This document shows positions 1 to 10,739 of a stretch of 64,000 nucleotides of DNA, piece after piece (position 1 is the stretch's first letter; every line of letters begins with the position of its first letter). This DNA comes from Antedon mediterranea (lineage: Eukaryota; Echinodermata; Crinoidea; Comatulida; Antedonidae), in NCBI RefSeq assembly GCF_964355755.1, contig NC_092672.1, forward strand, positions 37,010,501 to 37,074,500. The letters are read 5' to 3'. Under the pieces are notes generated by a model, which saw nothing but the letters and a program-made list of their open reading frames with translations, had not been told where the DNA came from and did no database searches. Position numbers and translations under genes: made by a program.

Positions 1-49
1 TCATCACATTTTTTGGCACATGCATTTTGATAGTGTAGACAGAGCTTTA
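1..49. mobile_element. Family A TIR element, right end (cut by window edge)
   Basis: The first 49 bases are the right half of a short inverted-repeat element found again at 1351, 8886, 14565, 36176, 38019, 40206, 44769 and 45470. The diagnostic end GATAGTGTAGACAGAGCTTT is present. The left part lies outside the window. Confidence 0.7.
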
Positions 50-247
50 GGAATGTTAATATATAATAAATTACAATTAGCAATCTTAATTACATTAATA
101 TAACAATAATCATAAAAATTACATTAATCTTGAAATATTAGCAATGGTGGTGCTGTAGTAAAAGCAATACAATTATTTTTGAAGTTGCTTAGAAAAAAAG
201 ACATTTGTTACGATCATTAAAATGTTACTGTGCTCAAGTATCTCATA

Positions 248-360
248 AAGCATGGTTCCCACAAGTACACAACGTAAGTACGCTGCCTGCAAGTGTTTCG
301 ACCAATTGTGATTGGTCAAGTCACTTGCGTTGCAACCTACTACGTGGGAAGCAAGCTTTA
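248..360. mobile_element. Family C TIR element (MITE-like), copy 1
   Basis: This is a short palindromic element. It begins AAGCATGGTTCCCAC and ends GTGGGAAGCAAGCTTTA, which are inverted repeats. The interior carries the family core of two opposed ACCAATCACAAG-like blocks, here diverged. Related copies lie at 22456, 23104, 24476, 26096, 29507, 31975, 50144, 51134 and 60790. Confidence 0.7.
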
Positions 361-439
361 ATGAAAACACCTGAAATAATGAAAAAAAAAAACAACATAA
401 TATTGCGATAATACCCACAGAACAGTTACAGTATACAAC

Positions 440-735
440 CAGTTGGTATCGTAGTTGTTGAATGGTCGCTGGGTGAGTTTAAACCAGTTACAGTAAGAGT
501 TTATTTTAAACTGATGTTTGATAAATTCCACCTGTTGATGAGTTACCATCTTGAATTGAACACGTTGGTGTCGTAGTTGTTGAATGGTCGCTGGGTGAGT
601 TTAAACCAGTTACAGTAAGAGTTTATTTTAAACTGATGTTTGATAAATTCCACCTGTTGATGAGTTACCATCTTGAATTGAACCAGTTGGTGTCGTAGTC
701 GTTGAATGATCGCTGGGTGAGTTTAAACTTTCCAC
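440..735. repeat. ~121-bp tandem repeat, 2.4 copies, overlapping the last exon of the DGCR2-like gene
   Basis: Two almost identical units (about 440-561 and 562-682) are followed by a partial third (683-735). The third unit and the proximal part of the second are the coding end of the adjacent minus-strand gene, whose stop is at 628-630. The first unit is therefore an extra copy of coding-end sequence lying in the 3' untranslated region. The units differ at only a few bases, so the duplication looks recent or homogenised. Confidence 0.85.
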
Positions 736-3700
736 ATCCTCCTGTCTACTGTGAGTTTGACGATCAGATAATGTTAGTTCTGCAATTACAACATTATGTC
801 TAATTAAGTATTTTATTTATATTTACATCATCATAATCCTTCAGATATCAACCAAGTGTGATATAAATATGCAATAAAAGTGCACAGTGAATGCTACCAC
901 AGATAGTGAATGTAAACAAATAAACAACTCACCGGCACTTTGCACGCTTGGAGTGCTGGGTTCCGAGTCTCCCAGCAATGTGACCGTTTCTCTCGTATCT
1001 TCAATTTTTCGATTATTAGCGTTTACAGTCGGGGTTCTGTTGATTGTCAGGTGTTCGTACGGTGGTGGCAAGTCAGTATTTTCATCTTTGCAAAGTCTAA
1101 AGATAACAGAAACAAAAAGATATATAATTAAATTTTGAATAAAAATCTCTCAACTTCATTTGTTTGTCGCTCGAATTACTGGATTTGTTTACAATAAAGA
1201 AGGCAAATTTAAAATGAGTTTCTATAAAACCTATGTCCCTTATATTTTTCATATATTCTCATTATGATACATAATTCACATTAAATTAATAGTTGTATTA
1301 ATAGTTGTATTAATAGTTGCTGTGAGAACACAAAATAGAACACCATACATAAGCTCTGTCTACACCATCAAAACTAGTTTGACAAAAACAAATATGGTAG
1401 TGATATGCACAAATATGGTAGTGATATGACATCATCATGTCCATATATGGGCACATCACTTTTTTTGTCACATAAAGTTTGATAGTGTAGACAGGGCTTA
1501 AGTAATGAAGTGTAATAACATTGGCCTAGGTATGGATTGATTCTATTAGTTATTACTGATCTGCAAAAAGCACTGAACCATGACAAGCCCAAGGATTAGT
1601 CACTGTTGATATGGTAATTGATTGATACATCATGCACGCTGCTTAGCTAAAACGAGGAGTTGTTTTAACTCTCTGGCAAAAATCAATAGATAAAACTTGT
1701 CTCACCTGTATGGAGGAGGGGGACTCTGGAACAGACCATCAAATTCATCAGGGGGTGGTGGAGGACCACACCCTACCTCAAAATCTACCTGCGACAGTTG
1801 CTGTAAATGTTCCCTATCCCGCACTGTAATAACAAAATATTCATGATAGTTAAACGGGTCATGGTCTAGTTGGGTTAACAAACAACCAACAAAAAAATGA
1901 CACAAAATCAAAATTACGTACAAATCCGTAAGTAGGCCATTCTTCTTTGTCGCATCCGATATATCATAATGAGAACGACTCCGAGAATGAAGAAAGAAAA
2001 TGCCATAGTCAACATCCACTGCATGTTTGTCTCAATATTTTTACCTGACGTTAAAAAAGAAAGAATATAATAAGTCTCAAGAGTGGATTATGAAATAGTC
2101 TCAAGAAGGATAAAGTTGTGATGTTGATTTCACACAAATTCATATTGCTTACCATTGTCCCCTCCCTTACACGTGTAGCCACAACACTCTACATTAGACC
2201 GTGTGTAATCGTTGCAGCTAGGCAATGCGCATGAAGCAGACGAACACATGGTGGATTCACCACAGGTACATGAGATACATGGATCAGACTGAACTGGTTT
2301 AAACCGGTCGCCTGATTTATAGACCTTGTCAAGCCCATCAAAGCAAATGTAGTCAACGTCTGTGAAATAATCAATTCAAATTCTGACCGTTTTATTATTG
2401 GCATAATGGGTCATTTTGAGAGGAAGTATGGGTTAAAAATTGAAAGTAATATTAGTATTTTTTTTATTTCATAAACAAATTGAAAGTAAATACTATATTA
2501 TTAATAAATACCTTTTTTGCATACATATCCAATCTCATTGTTACAGCTGGTTAGGTCAATTCCAAGCCTTGGCCCGTCCCGCATACTCACATACCCGCAA
2601 CGTGTGTCGTTCAAGAATGCTGGATCTGAGAGACTATGGTGATCTATCATATGCACTTCTAGCATAACAGCCTGTTGATGGTTTAGAGGTTGATCTCGAT
2701 TGACCTCTGACCAGTTTGAACTATTGACCCTTTCTGAGTACTGATATCCAATCCAGTAAGTAACTAAAGGGGGCTCTTTCCATGCATTTACCAATAGGCC
2801 TAAGAATTTTAATTCTAGATCGTTTTCTGCTGTAGCTAAATGAGCATTTGTCTCGTGACATGCTTTTTCTGCTTCACCGAAACTTACAGCTTTTTTGTTG
2901 AATTTATAACAAGAAGGTTGTTTTAAGTTGGAATTTATCCATCCATCTGGACATTTTTCTGAAAGAGAAAACATTTTTATTATTAAACCCAAAAGAATAT
3001 AACCAACATATTAGGCTTGTTGAATTAAAAAAAATGAAAAGAAAAGACTAAAAATTCAGTCACTTTAAAGAGACAATTACGATTCTTGGAACATACGTAC
3101 CTTCTATGCGTATACCTGATAAATGATATTCTGGCCGTCGCACATACGTTTCTGATGGAGCTTGTGGTGTGGTTTGAGGGACTGGTAGACTACACAACAC
3201 AAAACTTGGATTTACAGCTATTAAATAAAAATTTATTAAAATCTGTTAAACAAAATTTCATTCAAAAAAGATTTAAAGGAGCTTTCTTCAATTTGCAATG
3301 CTTGAATTTGTCTTATCATTTATTGTTTGAATTCAGGATGTGCATCTTAATTTTTGCGGATTCTATGTTCACACGTGACAACCAACGTGTACATACAACA
3401 TACAGTAGGTCTAATGTCATTGCAAATTGAAACAGATCCCATTATTGAAACCTCCCACCCTACTGTATGTATTTCTGAAAAGTTCACTAAATAAGTTTCA
3501 AATCAAATCTACGAAAACAAATTGAATCAGGATTACAATTTTTAAAGCTTTATTATTCATATCATTCAATTTATATCACAATAATTTTAATGGAGTTATA
3601 CAATCATTCAATTTATATCACAATATTAATTTTAATGGAGTTTAATTACATATCCTACCTAGTTAGGCCTAGGCTAGGCTATATTAATTATACTGAAAAT

Positions 3701-4024
3701 GTCGTTCTTCAAAATAAAATATTTTTGTTTTTATTTACAATATTAATTATGGGAAATTTTCAATCATACTAGTTAATACTAGGCCTGGAACTAGACTTTT
3801 CATCTTCCCTCCGCCCTCAGCATAACATACACACAACATAGGCCTAAAGTAAAGGCCTACCTAGGCCCTAGAGGCCTAGGATTATTATTTAATTTAAAGG
3901 TGTCATCAGACACACAATGAACAAAAAAAATAAAAACACATCACAAATACTAACCAATGACGAGTCCTATCGCTGTCATCATCACACATTTAGACAATTT
4001 TTCGAAGATTATTTTAAAATTCAT
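628..4024 (-). CDS. DGCR2: DGCR2/IDD-like integral membrane protein (C-type lectin + VWC domains)
   Basis: Eight coding exons join in phase: 4024-3955, 3181-3101, 2958-2512, 2359-2153, 2044-1922, 1823-1706, 1096-933, 779-628 (453 aa). In order they give a signal-peptide-like start, a short linker, a C-type lectin domain (about residues 52-198, with YWIGYQY and the closing GYVCKK), a cysteine-rich von Willebrand C domain (about 200-265, with CISCTCG and ECCGYTC), one membrane helix (about 275-298), and a tail with PPPPPDEF, PPPPYR and PPPYEH. Lectin then VWC then TM is the layout of vertebrate DGCR2/IDD, a putative adhesion receptor. I see no LDL-receptor class A domain, which vertebrate DGCR2 carries before the lectin domain, and the protein is shorter than the human one (about 550 aa). 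The usual calcium/sugar EPN or QPD motif is not visible. PPxY motifs suggest WW-domain (ubiquitin ligase) binding by inference. The last exon join is the least certain. Confidence 0.82.
1351..1500. mobile_element. Family A TIR element, intronic copy
   Basis: A complete element starts AAGCTCTGTCTACACCATCA and ends GATAGTGTAGACAGGGCTTA. It holds two units of the internal 21-bp repeat (CAAATATGGTAGTGATATG). It lies in the intron between exons 6 and 7 of the DGCR2-like gene. Confidence 0.85.
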
Positions 4025-4672
4025 GTTTCTCACAAACAACCCTTAGGCCTATTATCACGTAAACATTATTTTAGAACATTATAAGCTAGCCTATCTGGGG
4101 AGAGAGAGAGTAAACTTGTACTTTTTCGATCCATAAAATGGCTTCTTTGTGACCTGTTCGGCGACCAATAGGTCAAATCCATTTTCTGTCACGTGACACA
4201 GATGATAAGAAGAAATAAAGAACTCGAGCGTTTTTTATTTTGGACGTTGTTTATTCTGCATGCAACACGGGTTTTTTTGTTAGGCTAACTGCCGATCTAT
4301 CTAAAATCATAGTTAATGTGAGTTAGGTTGTTTTTTTAAATCTCATCATAGGCCTAAACTGCTAGTTCTACTATTACCATTGTAGCTGAGACAGGTCCTG
4401 TGACTGTGTCAGTAGTTGAGAGCCTGATAACTAGTGATACTCTGGCTAGGCCTTAGTTAGCCTCTAGCTAGCTGTCTGTGACAGTGATGATAGCGTGCTG
4501 GAATGCGTCCAGACGGGAGAGTGAATTTCATTTCAGGAGTCGAGTATGAATAATTAGGGCCTAGCCTTGTGTTTGTAGGTCAGTTCCTGTCTACCTGCCT
4601 CTACGTAAGGCGTCCGTGCCTAGACTAAGCTAGTACGTAGTAATACTGCTAGTGGTGGTAGTGGCGGTGTCA
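4025..4672. other. Upstream region of the DGCR2-like gene; no coding seen
   Basis: This holds the presumed 5' UTR and promoter of the minus-strand gene, including a GA run at 4098-4110 and several TAGGCCTA-type palindromes. I could not place a transcription start and saw no credible coding sequence. Confidence 0.4.
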
Positions 4673-5881
4673 GATGAAATCAGTCGCGTCTGAAATCGGT
4701 CGCGATAAAATCAACTTCCGGTATTTTGTATGGCGCGCCGTTAATAGAGCTATACGTTTAATGATATCGGTCGCGTTTGAAATCGGTCGCGCTATTTTGC
4801 ATGGGACGCACTAGATACATTTTTTAATGAAAATGCTAATTATGTTTTTAGTTAATTTTGAATATAGAATTTCTAATACTATTAACATTTTGTTTACCTC
4901 GATCGTTATTATTTTTTTAGTACAGTAGGCCTAAATATAAATATTTATCTCATTATTTATAAATAATTTGTGTTTTCATTTTATCTTACAGGTGTCAATG
5001 AATAATTGTAATGTGTTCGTTTAGAAAATCGTTTTAAAAAGTGTTATTGAATATTGTTTAAGTTTTTGAAAAGATTAGCATGCCACTGTTTAAAGTTTTA
5101 AAAATGTTGAATTAAACAAGTAGACGCGCCTATTGCGTATTTTTTAATCACAGTTAATTACGAAACTAGTTCTATACCTGCAAGTGGATACCAGCTACTA
5201 GTAACTCGCCTTTTAACTAAATAATAATCATTTTTTACTAGAAAATATTTTAGACCTAAACATTAGAAATAAAAATATACACGTGATTTGCCTCAACAAT
5301 ATTCATTATAGGCCTAAACTTAATATTATCCTACATAACGTACGGACATAAATAAAATAGAAATTATAATACGGTAAGGTAATCCAATAGTAAGTTTTTA
5401 ACGACATGGATATGATATATCTGCCACAGTATGCATAAGTATAAAAATAGATACGCTGGCTTTACGGGCTATATATTGTTTGATTAATAAAAAACACAGA
5501 CGTATATTCTCTATATAATAATATTAATTACAGTACATAATAAAATAGAGGTAAATTATTATATGCCTAATAAAATATTTAAACTTGTTTAGAAATGGCC
5601 ATTTAGAAAAGACACAGTCCTTCTTCTCCGAGACCTGTGAAAAAAAAAAAAATGATAATAAATATTTATTAACCAAAATAAAAAATATCCACATAAATAA
5701 TCTAGTTCCTAAAAAATATCAATTAAATAAACTATATAAACGAAGAAAATGTATATCCCGCTAGCATGCATCTCGCTCCATACAAAATAGCTCGACCGAT
5801 TTAAAACGCGACCGATTTAAAAATACAAAATACCGGAAGTTGATTTTATCGCGACCGATTTCAGACGCGACCGATTTCATC
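4673..5881. mobile_element. ~1.2 kb foldback DNA element with repeated ATCGGTCGCG ends
   Basis: The left end runs GATGAAATCAGTCGCGTCTG and continues to a CAACTTCCGGTATTTTGTAT block. The right end (5786-5881) is its reverse complement. Both arms hold several copies of the sub-repeat GAAATCGGTCGCG. The interior is AT-rich with no transposase-like reading frame, so it is probably a non-autonomous element. No clean target duplication was identified. Confidence 0.8.
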
Positions 5882-6136
5882 GTAAACCGTAGTGGCTGTC
5901 ACCGGGCCATGTTTATTATATTTTTCTAAAAAGTAAAATATTAAAAACAAAAATTCTGTAATTAAATAGTATGCATAATTATTAATATATACACATTCAA
6001 TATGCATCTGCTCAATGATAATGTATTGTGTGGTCTACTATGGAGGTATAATTTACGTCTATAATATTAATAACTATACGGACTATCCACAGTGATGTTG
6101 TTGAATAAATTAAAAGTAAAAGACGTTTACTATATA

Positions 6137-6275
6137 ATTTCAATATAAAATTTAATGACAAAAAGAGAGATCGACGTTATTATTGTTTTGTATTCACTTG
6201 ATCTTGAAAATGGTTCTATGATGGTACCGAAACGTCGATCTCTCTTTTTGTCATTAAATTTTATATTGAAATTAA
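6137..6275. repeat. Inverted-repeat fragment carrying a Penelope-type terminal sequence
   Basis: Two arms (about 6137-6175 and 6232-6275) of AATGACAAAAAGAGAGATCG are reverse complements around a short centre. The plus strand reads CTTGATCTTGAAAATGG then ACCGAAACGTCGATC, the same text (minus strand) as the end of the Penelope fragment at 6739-6830. It looks like a truncated, folded copy of that element's end. Confidence 0.6.
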
Positions 6276-6358
6276 AAGTAAGTTTATTTTTTTTATCAGA
6301 GGCTTATGATTTAAATATTATTACTATTAGTGATATTTATTGAGATTTATATGAACTT

Positions 6359-9286
6359 ATGGCCTCACTGTGGGGAGTGAACAGTACACCAGCAACTGAA
6401 CAATGGAATTACAACGTTTCAACCAGCAGACAAACTACATACAATCAAAGACCAGTAGCAGGAGAAGTTGATGCAGGTTTATCACGAAACAAGACAACAT
6501 TCAGAAAGAAACATTTGTCTAATAGTTTTACAACGTAAGATGCAAAAATTAGATATGCAAATGTTAAACATAGAATAATGTAGAAAAGAATTGGGAAGCT
6601 CTCAAAAATGTGACCAATCACCAATACCATGTGTATATCTTGCCCATTCCATCCAAAAGCATGTCTCAATTAATATTTTAACATTACAACTTTTTCATTA
6701 TACAGTAAATAACATTAAACAATAATAATATAACTTTATAATAAAATATAATGACAAAAAACAAGAAGATCGACATTTCGGAACCATCATGGAACCATTT
6801 TCAAGATCAAGTGATTGAATTATACAAAATTAACAAACACCAAAGGTGACAGGAAATACTAATTAATTGGTTAATTAACAACAAAGAAGGCCTAAGATTC
6901 TAAGGCTTAAGTTATTAAGATCCTCCTTCTTAATTTATAAACAATTTAGCTTTGACTGAATCGTTTTGTTTATTAAGTGTAGGTTTCAGTTCTTTGATCC
7001 AGAGCATTTCCTTAATTAAACAATCAAATTTGGATTTGCACTTAGACAATATCCTGAAATGATTAAAAGTTTCAATAGGACTTATATTATGTTTCTTTAA
7101 ATGCTCTCCTATGGTGCCTTTACTGTGTAATAATATAATTGCTATTTTTAATACAATTACAGTACACTGTATTCTCATATTGTGAAATAAGTTGACATTT
7201 TAAATCAAATTTTACTTTTCACTCATTTTTTAAAACTGCCTAACATTTGGTTTTTATAATATATTGTTTTTAGTATTAAATAGTAATTAAAATTACTAAA
7301 ATAATATTTTTTACCTTAAGGAATTGGAATTGTTCAGAAACAAGAAAATGTAAATTTACTGGTCAAAGGTCAACGTCTAAGAGACACTGTGAACTGCAAG
7401 GGTAAGCATAGTGTACTGTAAATTATTTATTAAAATTGGGTGAAATACCAATAATAATAATAAACTTTTATAAAGCGCTATTTACTGATGTCACACAGCG
7501 CTAAAAGACCAACAAGAATTATTGAAAAAGGTGAAATTTTAGAAGTGACTTGAATTGCTTAAAGTTGTATTGTCCCTTGAAACACAAAAAGTGAAAGTCA
7601 AAATATTCTAAATTTAAATTTAGTAATAACAAAGTCGAAAATTCGAGCCAAACACAACAAGTTTACGTAATTAACAGTTAAATTAATTTGATTACATTTC
7701 GTCTGGAAAATCGTCGCGAGCGAAAGTAAACAAAGATTTCAAACCATGAGTATGCATTATGCATGATGCTAATTAGGATTGTTTACAACTCGTCACGGTT
7801 GAGAAGGTGTTTTCACACACATCGCGAGACAGTTTTATGATTATGCATACAGAGTAGCCAAACAAGCGCATTACATTATGAGAAATGATCCACTACGCAT
7901 TTATTCTTTGTTCTTGTTCAGGGATGATGAACCAACAACAAAAAGGTTACTAAGTGAAAGGATGGCTGCAGGAATGAGGAAATTACAGATAACAGAAGAT
8001 TCATCAAAGTTATGGAAAAATGGTACTGGCATAGATGATGGAATGAACACATGGAAAGAGGAATTTACTGGCATCAATTATGATGGAATAAGCACATGGA
8101 AACAGAACTTAGATAATAGGTGATGTAGTAATTGATGTATTGATTGATTTACTGTATTAACCAGAGTCACACAGATGCATACAGTATAAACATATAAAAC
8201 AATTATTAATCAGTAAAACAGTTGGACTCTACTTAAAAGGATATCCCAAAAAGAAAACTTAATTCCATTAGGGTCCAGAATATCGAAAAAACAAATTGTA
8301 CAGTTTCATACACAAATTATAAAAGAAGTAGTTAAAAATCAATAATCCAAGACGTAAAAAAACTATGATTTAAAATGTTTAAAATTTGTATAAAAATGGT
8401 TTTAATACAAATTCAAAGAAAAACAACAAAAAAACAGTTTAATCATGTGATATAATTGATATTCTTAATTACTGTTTTCAGATAAATATTTTAATATTTT
8501 GAATATATTAAAATTTAAATAAATAAAAACATAGGACATTTTAAAGTAGCAAAATACAATAAACAGTATGGTGTACATAGCTTAGAATGCGACTTCTTTG
8601 TATTTGTCAAAGCCTAACCGCATATCAAAGTCTGTTTTTATTGCCTTGATTTTATTTATATTCTGGTTATTGTCTTTAAAAATATTTGAATTAAAATTTA
8701 AATATTTCACAGGTTAGACGTAGAGTCTGATGAAAGTGGATGTGAAGAAGACCAACCTCAATTTATAATTGAACAAGATGTTCTGAATGCAATTAAAACA
8801 CAAAATGCATCCTCTTCACTACCACCTCAAATTTTATCCAATATGTAAGTCATTTTTATTGTAATATGGCCTTATTTAATGTACTAAGCTCTGTCTACAC
8901 TGTCAAACTAGTTTGACAAAAAAAGTGCCTAAACATGGTAGTGATATGCCCAAATATAGTAGTGATATGACATCATCATGTCCATATATGGGCACATCAC
9001 ACTTTTTTGGCAAAGTAGTTTGATAGTGTAGACAGAGCTTTAGATATTATGAATGAATAGATATTATTATAATGTGAATATGTCCACTGGTTCTTATAGT
9101 ATAATGTCTGTTTTCAGAAGAGAATCTACAATGCAGCTGGTGCTTTGGAAACCTGTACCATTCCCTGGATTATATAAGGCAGAAGAGGACGACTTATCTA
9201 CAAATGAAGAAACAGCAGACGACAAACAAGATACAGCAGACGACAATATGGCAGATTCTCCTGTTGATGAGGATATGGATTTATGA
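6359..9286 (+). CDS. CCDC117: CCDC117/HCFC1R1-family protein
   Basis: Six exons join in phase: 6359-6534, 7321-7401, 7922-8119, 8713-8844 and 9118-9286, with the first containing the chosen ATG just after an in-frame stop; total 251 aa from five exons as listed. The best family signals are KRLLSERMAAGM (near residue 90), the block MQLVLWKPVPFPGLY, and an acidic ending DEDMDL. From memory, human CCDC117 has SMELVLWKPLPE and ends EEEMEL at 279 aa, and HCFC1R1 has a related LSE..MA and LLLW pattern. CCDC117 has been linked to the cytosolic iron-sulfur targeting machinery and HCFC1R1 to HCF-1; which role applies here is not shown by the sequence. A transposon copy sits in the last intron. The first exon is flanked by Penelope fragments, so its join is less secure than the others. 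Confidence 0.72.
6739..7178 (-). mobile_element. Penelope-like element fragment (C-terminal end + 3' sequence)
   Basis: On the minus strand, 7178-6930 encodes 82 aa with GTIGEHLKKHN, FNHFRILSKC and LIKEMLWIKELKPTLNKQN. The pattern HL..H followed by a Cys and then E.LWIK.LKP.LN is typical of the GIY-YIG endonuclease end of Penelope-like retroelements. Downstream (6930-6739) comes the CTTGATCTTGAAAATGG sequence shared with 6187-6275. Nothing of the reverse transcriptase is present, so this is a dead 5'-truncated copy. Confidence 0.7.
8886..9041. mobile_element. Family A TIR element, intronic copy
   Basis: Starts AAGCTCTGTCTACACTGTCA and ends GATAGTGTAGACAGAGCTTT; it contains two 21-bp internal units. 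It sits in the last intron of the CCDC117-like gene, about 80 bp before the final exon. Confidence 0.88.
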
Positions 9287-9326
9287 CAAAAATAATCAAA
9301 TTGTTATATGTTTAATAGTACTCAGT

Positions 9327-9445
9327 GGCCGTATTCACACTTAGGCTAAGGGAAACAATTAAGACAAATCTCCTATCTAAGTGAATACAATTTAGGGAAA
9401 ATACTTAAATATTTATTGAGTTAAGTGAAATATTTATTTTACAGC
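9327..9445. repeat. Family G palindromic repeat (GGCCGTATTCAC), copy 1
   Basis: The block GTGGCCGTATTCAC and the phrase GAGTTAAGTGAAATA recur on the opposite strand at 31440-31597. It looks like a short non-autonomous element in the 3' UTR of the CCDC117-like gene. Ends are not precise. Confidence 0.45.
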
Positions 9446-9702
9446 CACCGATTTCTGGTCGCTAATGCTGTAACTTTGTATTGCATATCAAAATCACACT
9501 ACTGTATTTATTTATGTTGTTTCAGGATGGGAAAGCCAATGAAGGTTGATAAATAATTGTTTAGGTACACAATTCTATACAGCTAGCATTGCATTATTTT
9601 ACTACTGTGTAATATGTGTACTGTAATGTGTTGAAGACACTGTGCAGAAATGTTTAGTTAGTTGTATATATAGCTTTTTTTTGCCATCAAATGCTTTTTG
9701 GA

Positions 9703-9743
9703 AATAAAACATAGCATGCAAATACTGTGAAATATCTTTTATT
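9703..9743. terminator. Convergent poly(A) signals of two tail-to-tail genes
   Basis: AATAAA at 9703-9708 serves the plus-strand CCDC117-like gene. TTTATT at 9738-9743 is AATAAA on the minus strand and fits the end of the MZT2 transcript. The signals are about 30 bp apart, so the two 3' ends probably abut or overlap. Confidence 0.6.
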
Positions 9744-9955
9744 TACTGTGATACCAACTAATAATTAACTTTATATACAAAAATGAATGAAATCTCCAAT
9801 CCAATGCTTTTAAAGGATAAAGTTTCAATGTAAGCTCCTGCTTCTTGTAAACAGTCACAGTCAAACCCTACCCATTGGAATGTTTTGCTGCACTACATGA
9901 GCAACAATTATGATTATTTAGTTATCATGTTCATACGCAAATATTATTTAGAGAA

Positions 9956-10675
9956 CTATTTTTGAGAATCTCTTGGCTTTGAACTCCGACTGTTTCTACT
10001 TTTAGAGGTTTTTGAAGCACTTGATGATCTGCTGGATGAAGAAGTAACTTTACTTGGTGCATCTACAAGAGTTTGTGAGAGTGTTAGGTCAGTTGAAGAG
10101 GGTGCTTTTCTTGGTTCTTCTACTAGAAGACTCGTTTGTGAGAGTGATAAGCCACTACCATGTGTCATCGTCTTCAACATTTGTGTAATGGCAACAGGAG
10201 ATACATTCATCTTCAGTAAATCCATTAGGATTCTGATAAGAAAATATTTTATGTTTATGGCATACTTGTTTAAGAAAGTATATGAATTCAGGTCTCCTGG
10301 TATAGAGGCCAAGCATAAATGCCTATTGGCCCCTTACATGAAAAAACAACTTTATTGTATTAAACATAAAGGCATATAGGTATTTCAGCAACTTTTTAAG
10401 TATGTTCTATTTTTTAAGTAGTGCCCTTTTCCATCAAAATAATTTATTATTGATTCCATTATTAATTAAATCCTAAATTAAATATTTATAATAATCAAAC
10501 TTAAACAATATTGATGTGCTTACTTGTACACAGCCGGGCTAAGATTGACACCTGACAAATTGCAAAGCTCATATAGTTCTTGATCATCAGCCGACAAGGA
10601 ATCTTTACCATAAAGTCCTGGAACTGAAAAATGATGGGTAGTGGCTTGCACTTTTTTCCCTCCACCACTTGTCAT
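9956..10675 (-). CDS. MZT2: Mitotic-spindle organizing protein 2 (MOZART2)
   Basis: Two exons join in phase: 10675-10524 and 10232-9956, giving 142 aa (human MZT2 is 158). The start chosen is the ATG at 10675-10673 (MTSGGGKK). The conserved helical core is YELCNLSGVNLSPAVYK followed across the intron by ILMDLLKMNVSPVAITQMLK, matching the human stretch with ILVDLLKLNVAPLAVFQMLK. The C-terminal half is a Ser/Lys/Arg-rich low-complexity tail. MZT2 is a small subunit of the gamma-tubulin ring complex and helps recruit it to centrosomes. It is head-to-head with RANBP1 about 1.1 kb away. Confidence 0.9.
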
Positions 10676-10739
10676 GCTTACTTTATAGTCCGGATTCAGT
10701 AATTCTATAGCCAGTAAGTAGATGTATAAAATAGACATG

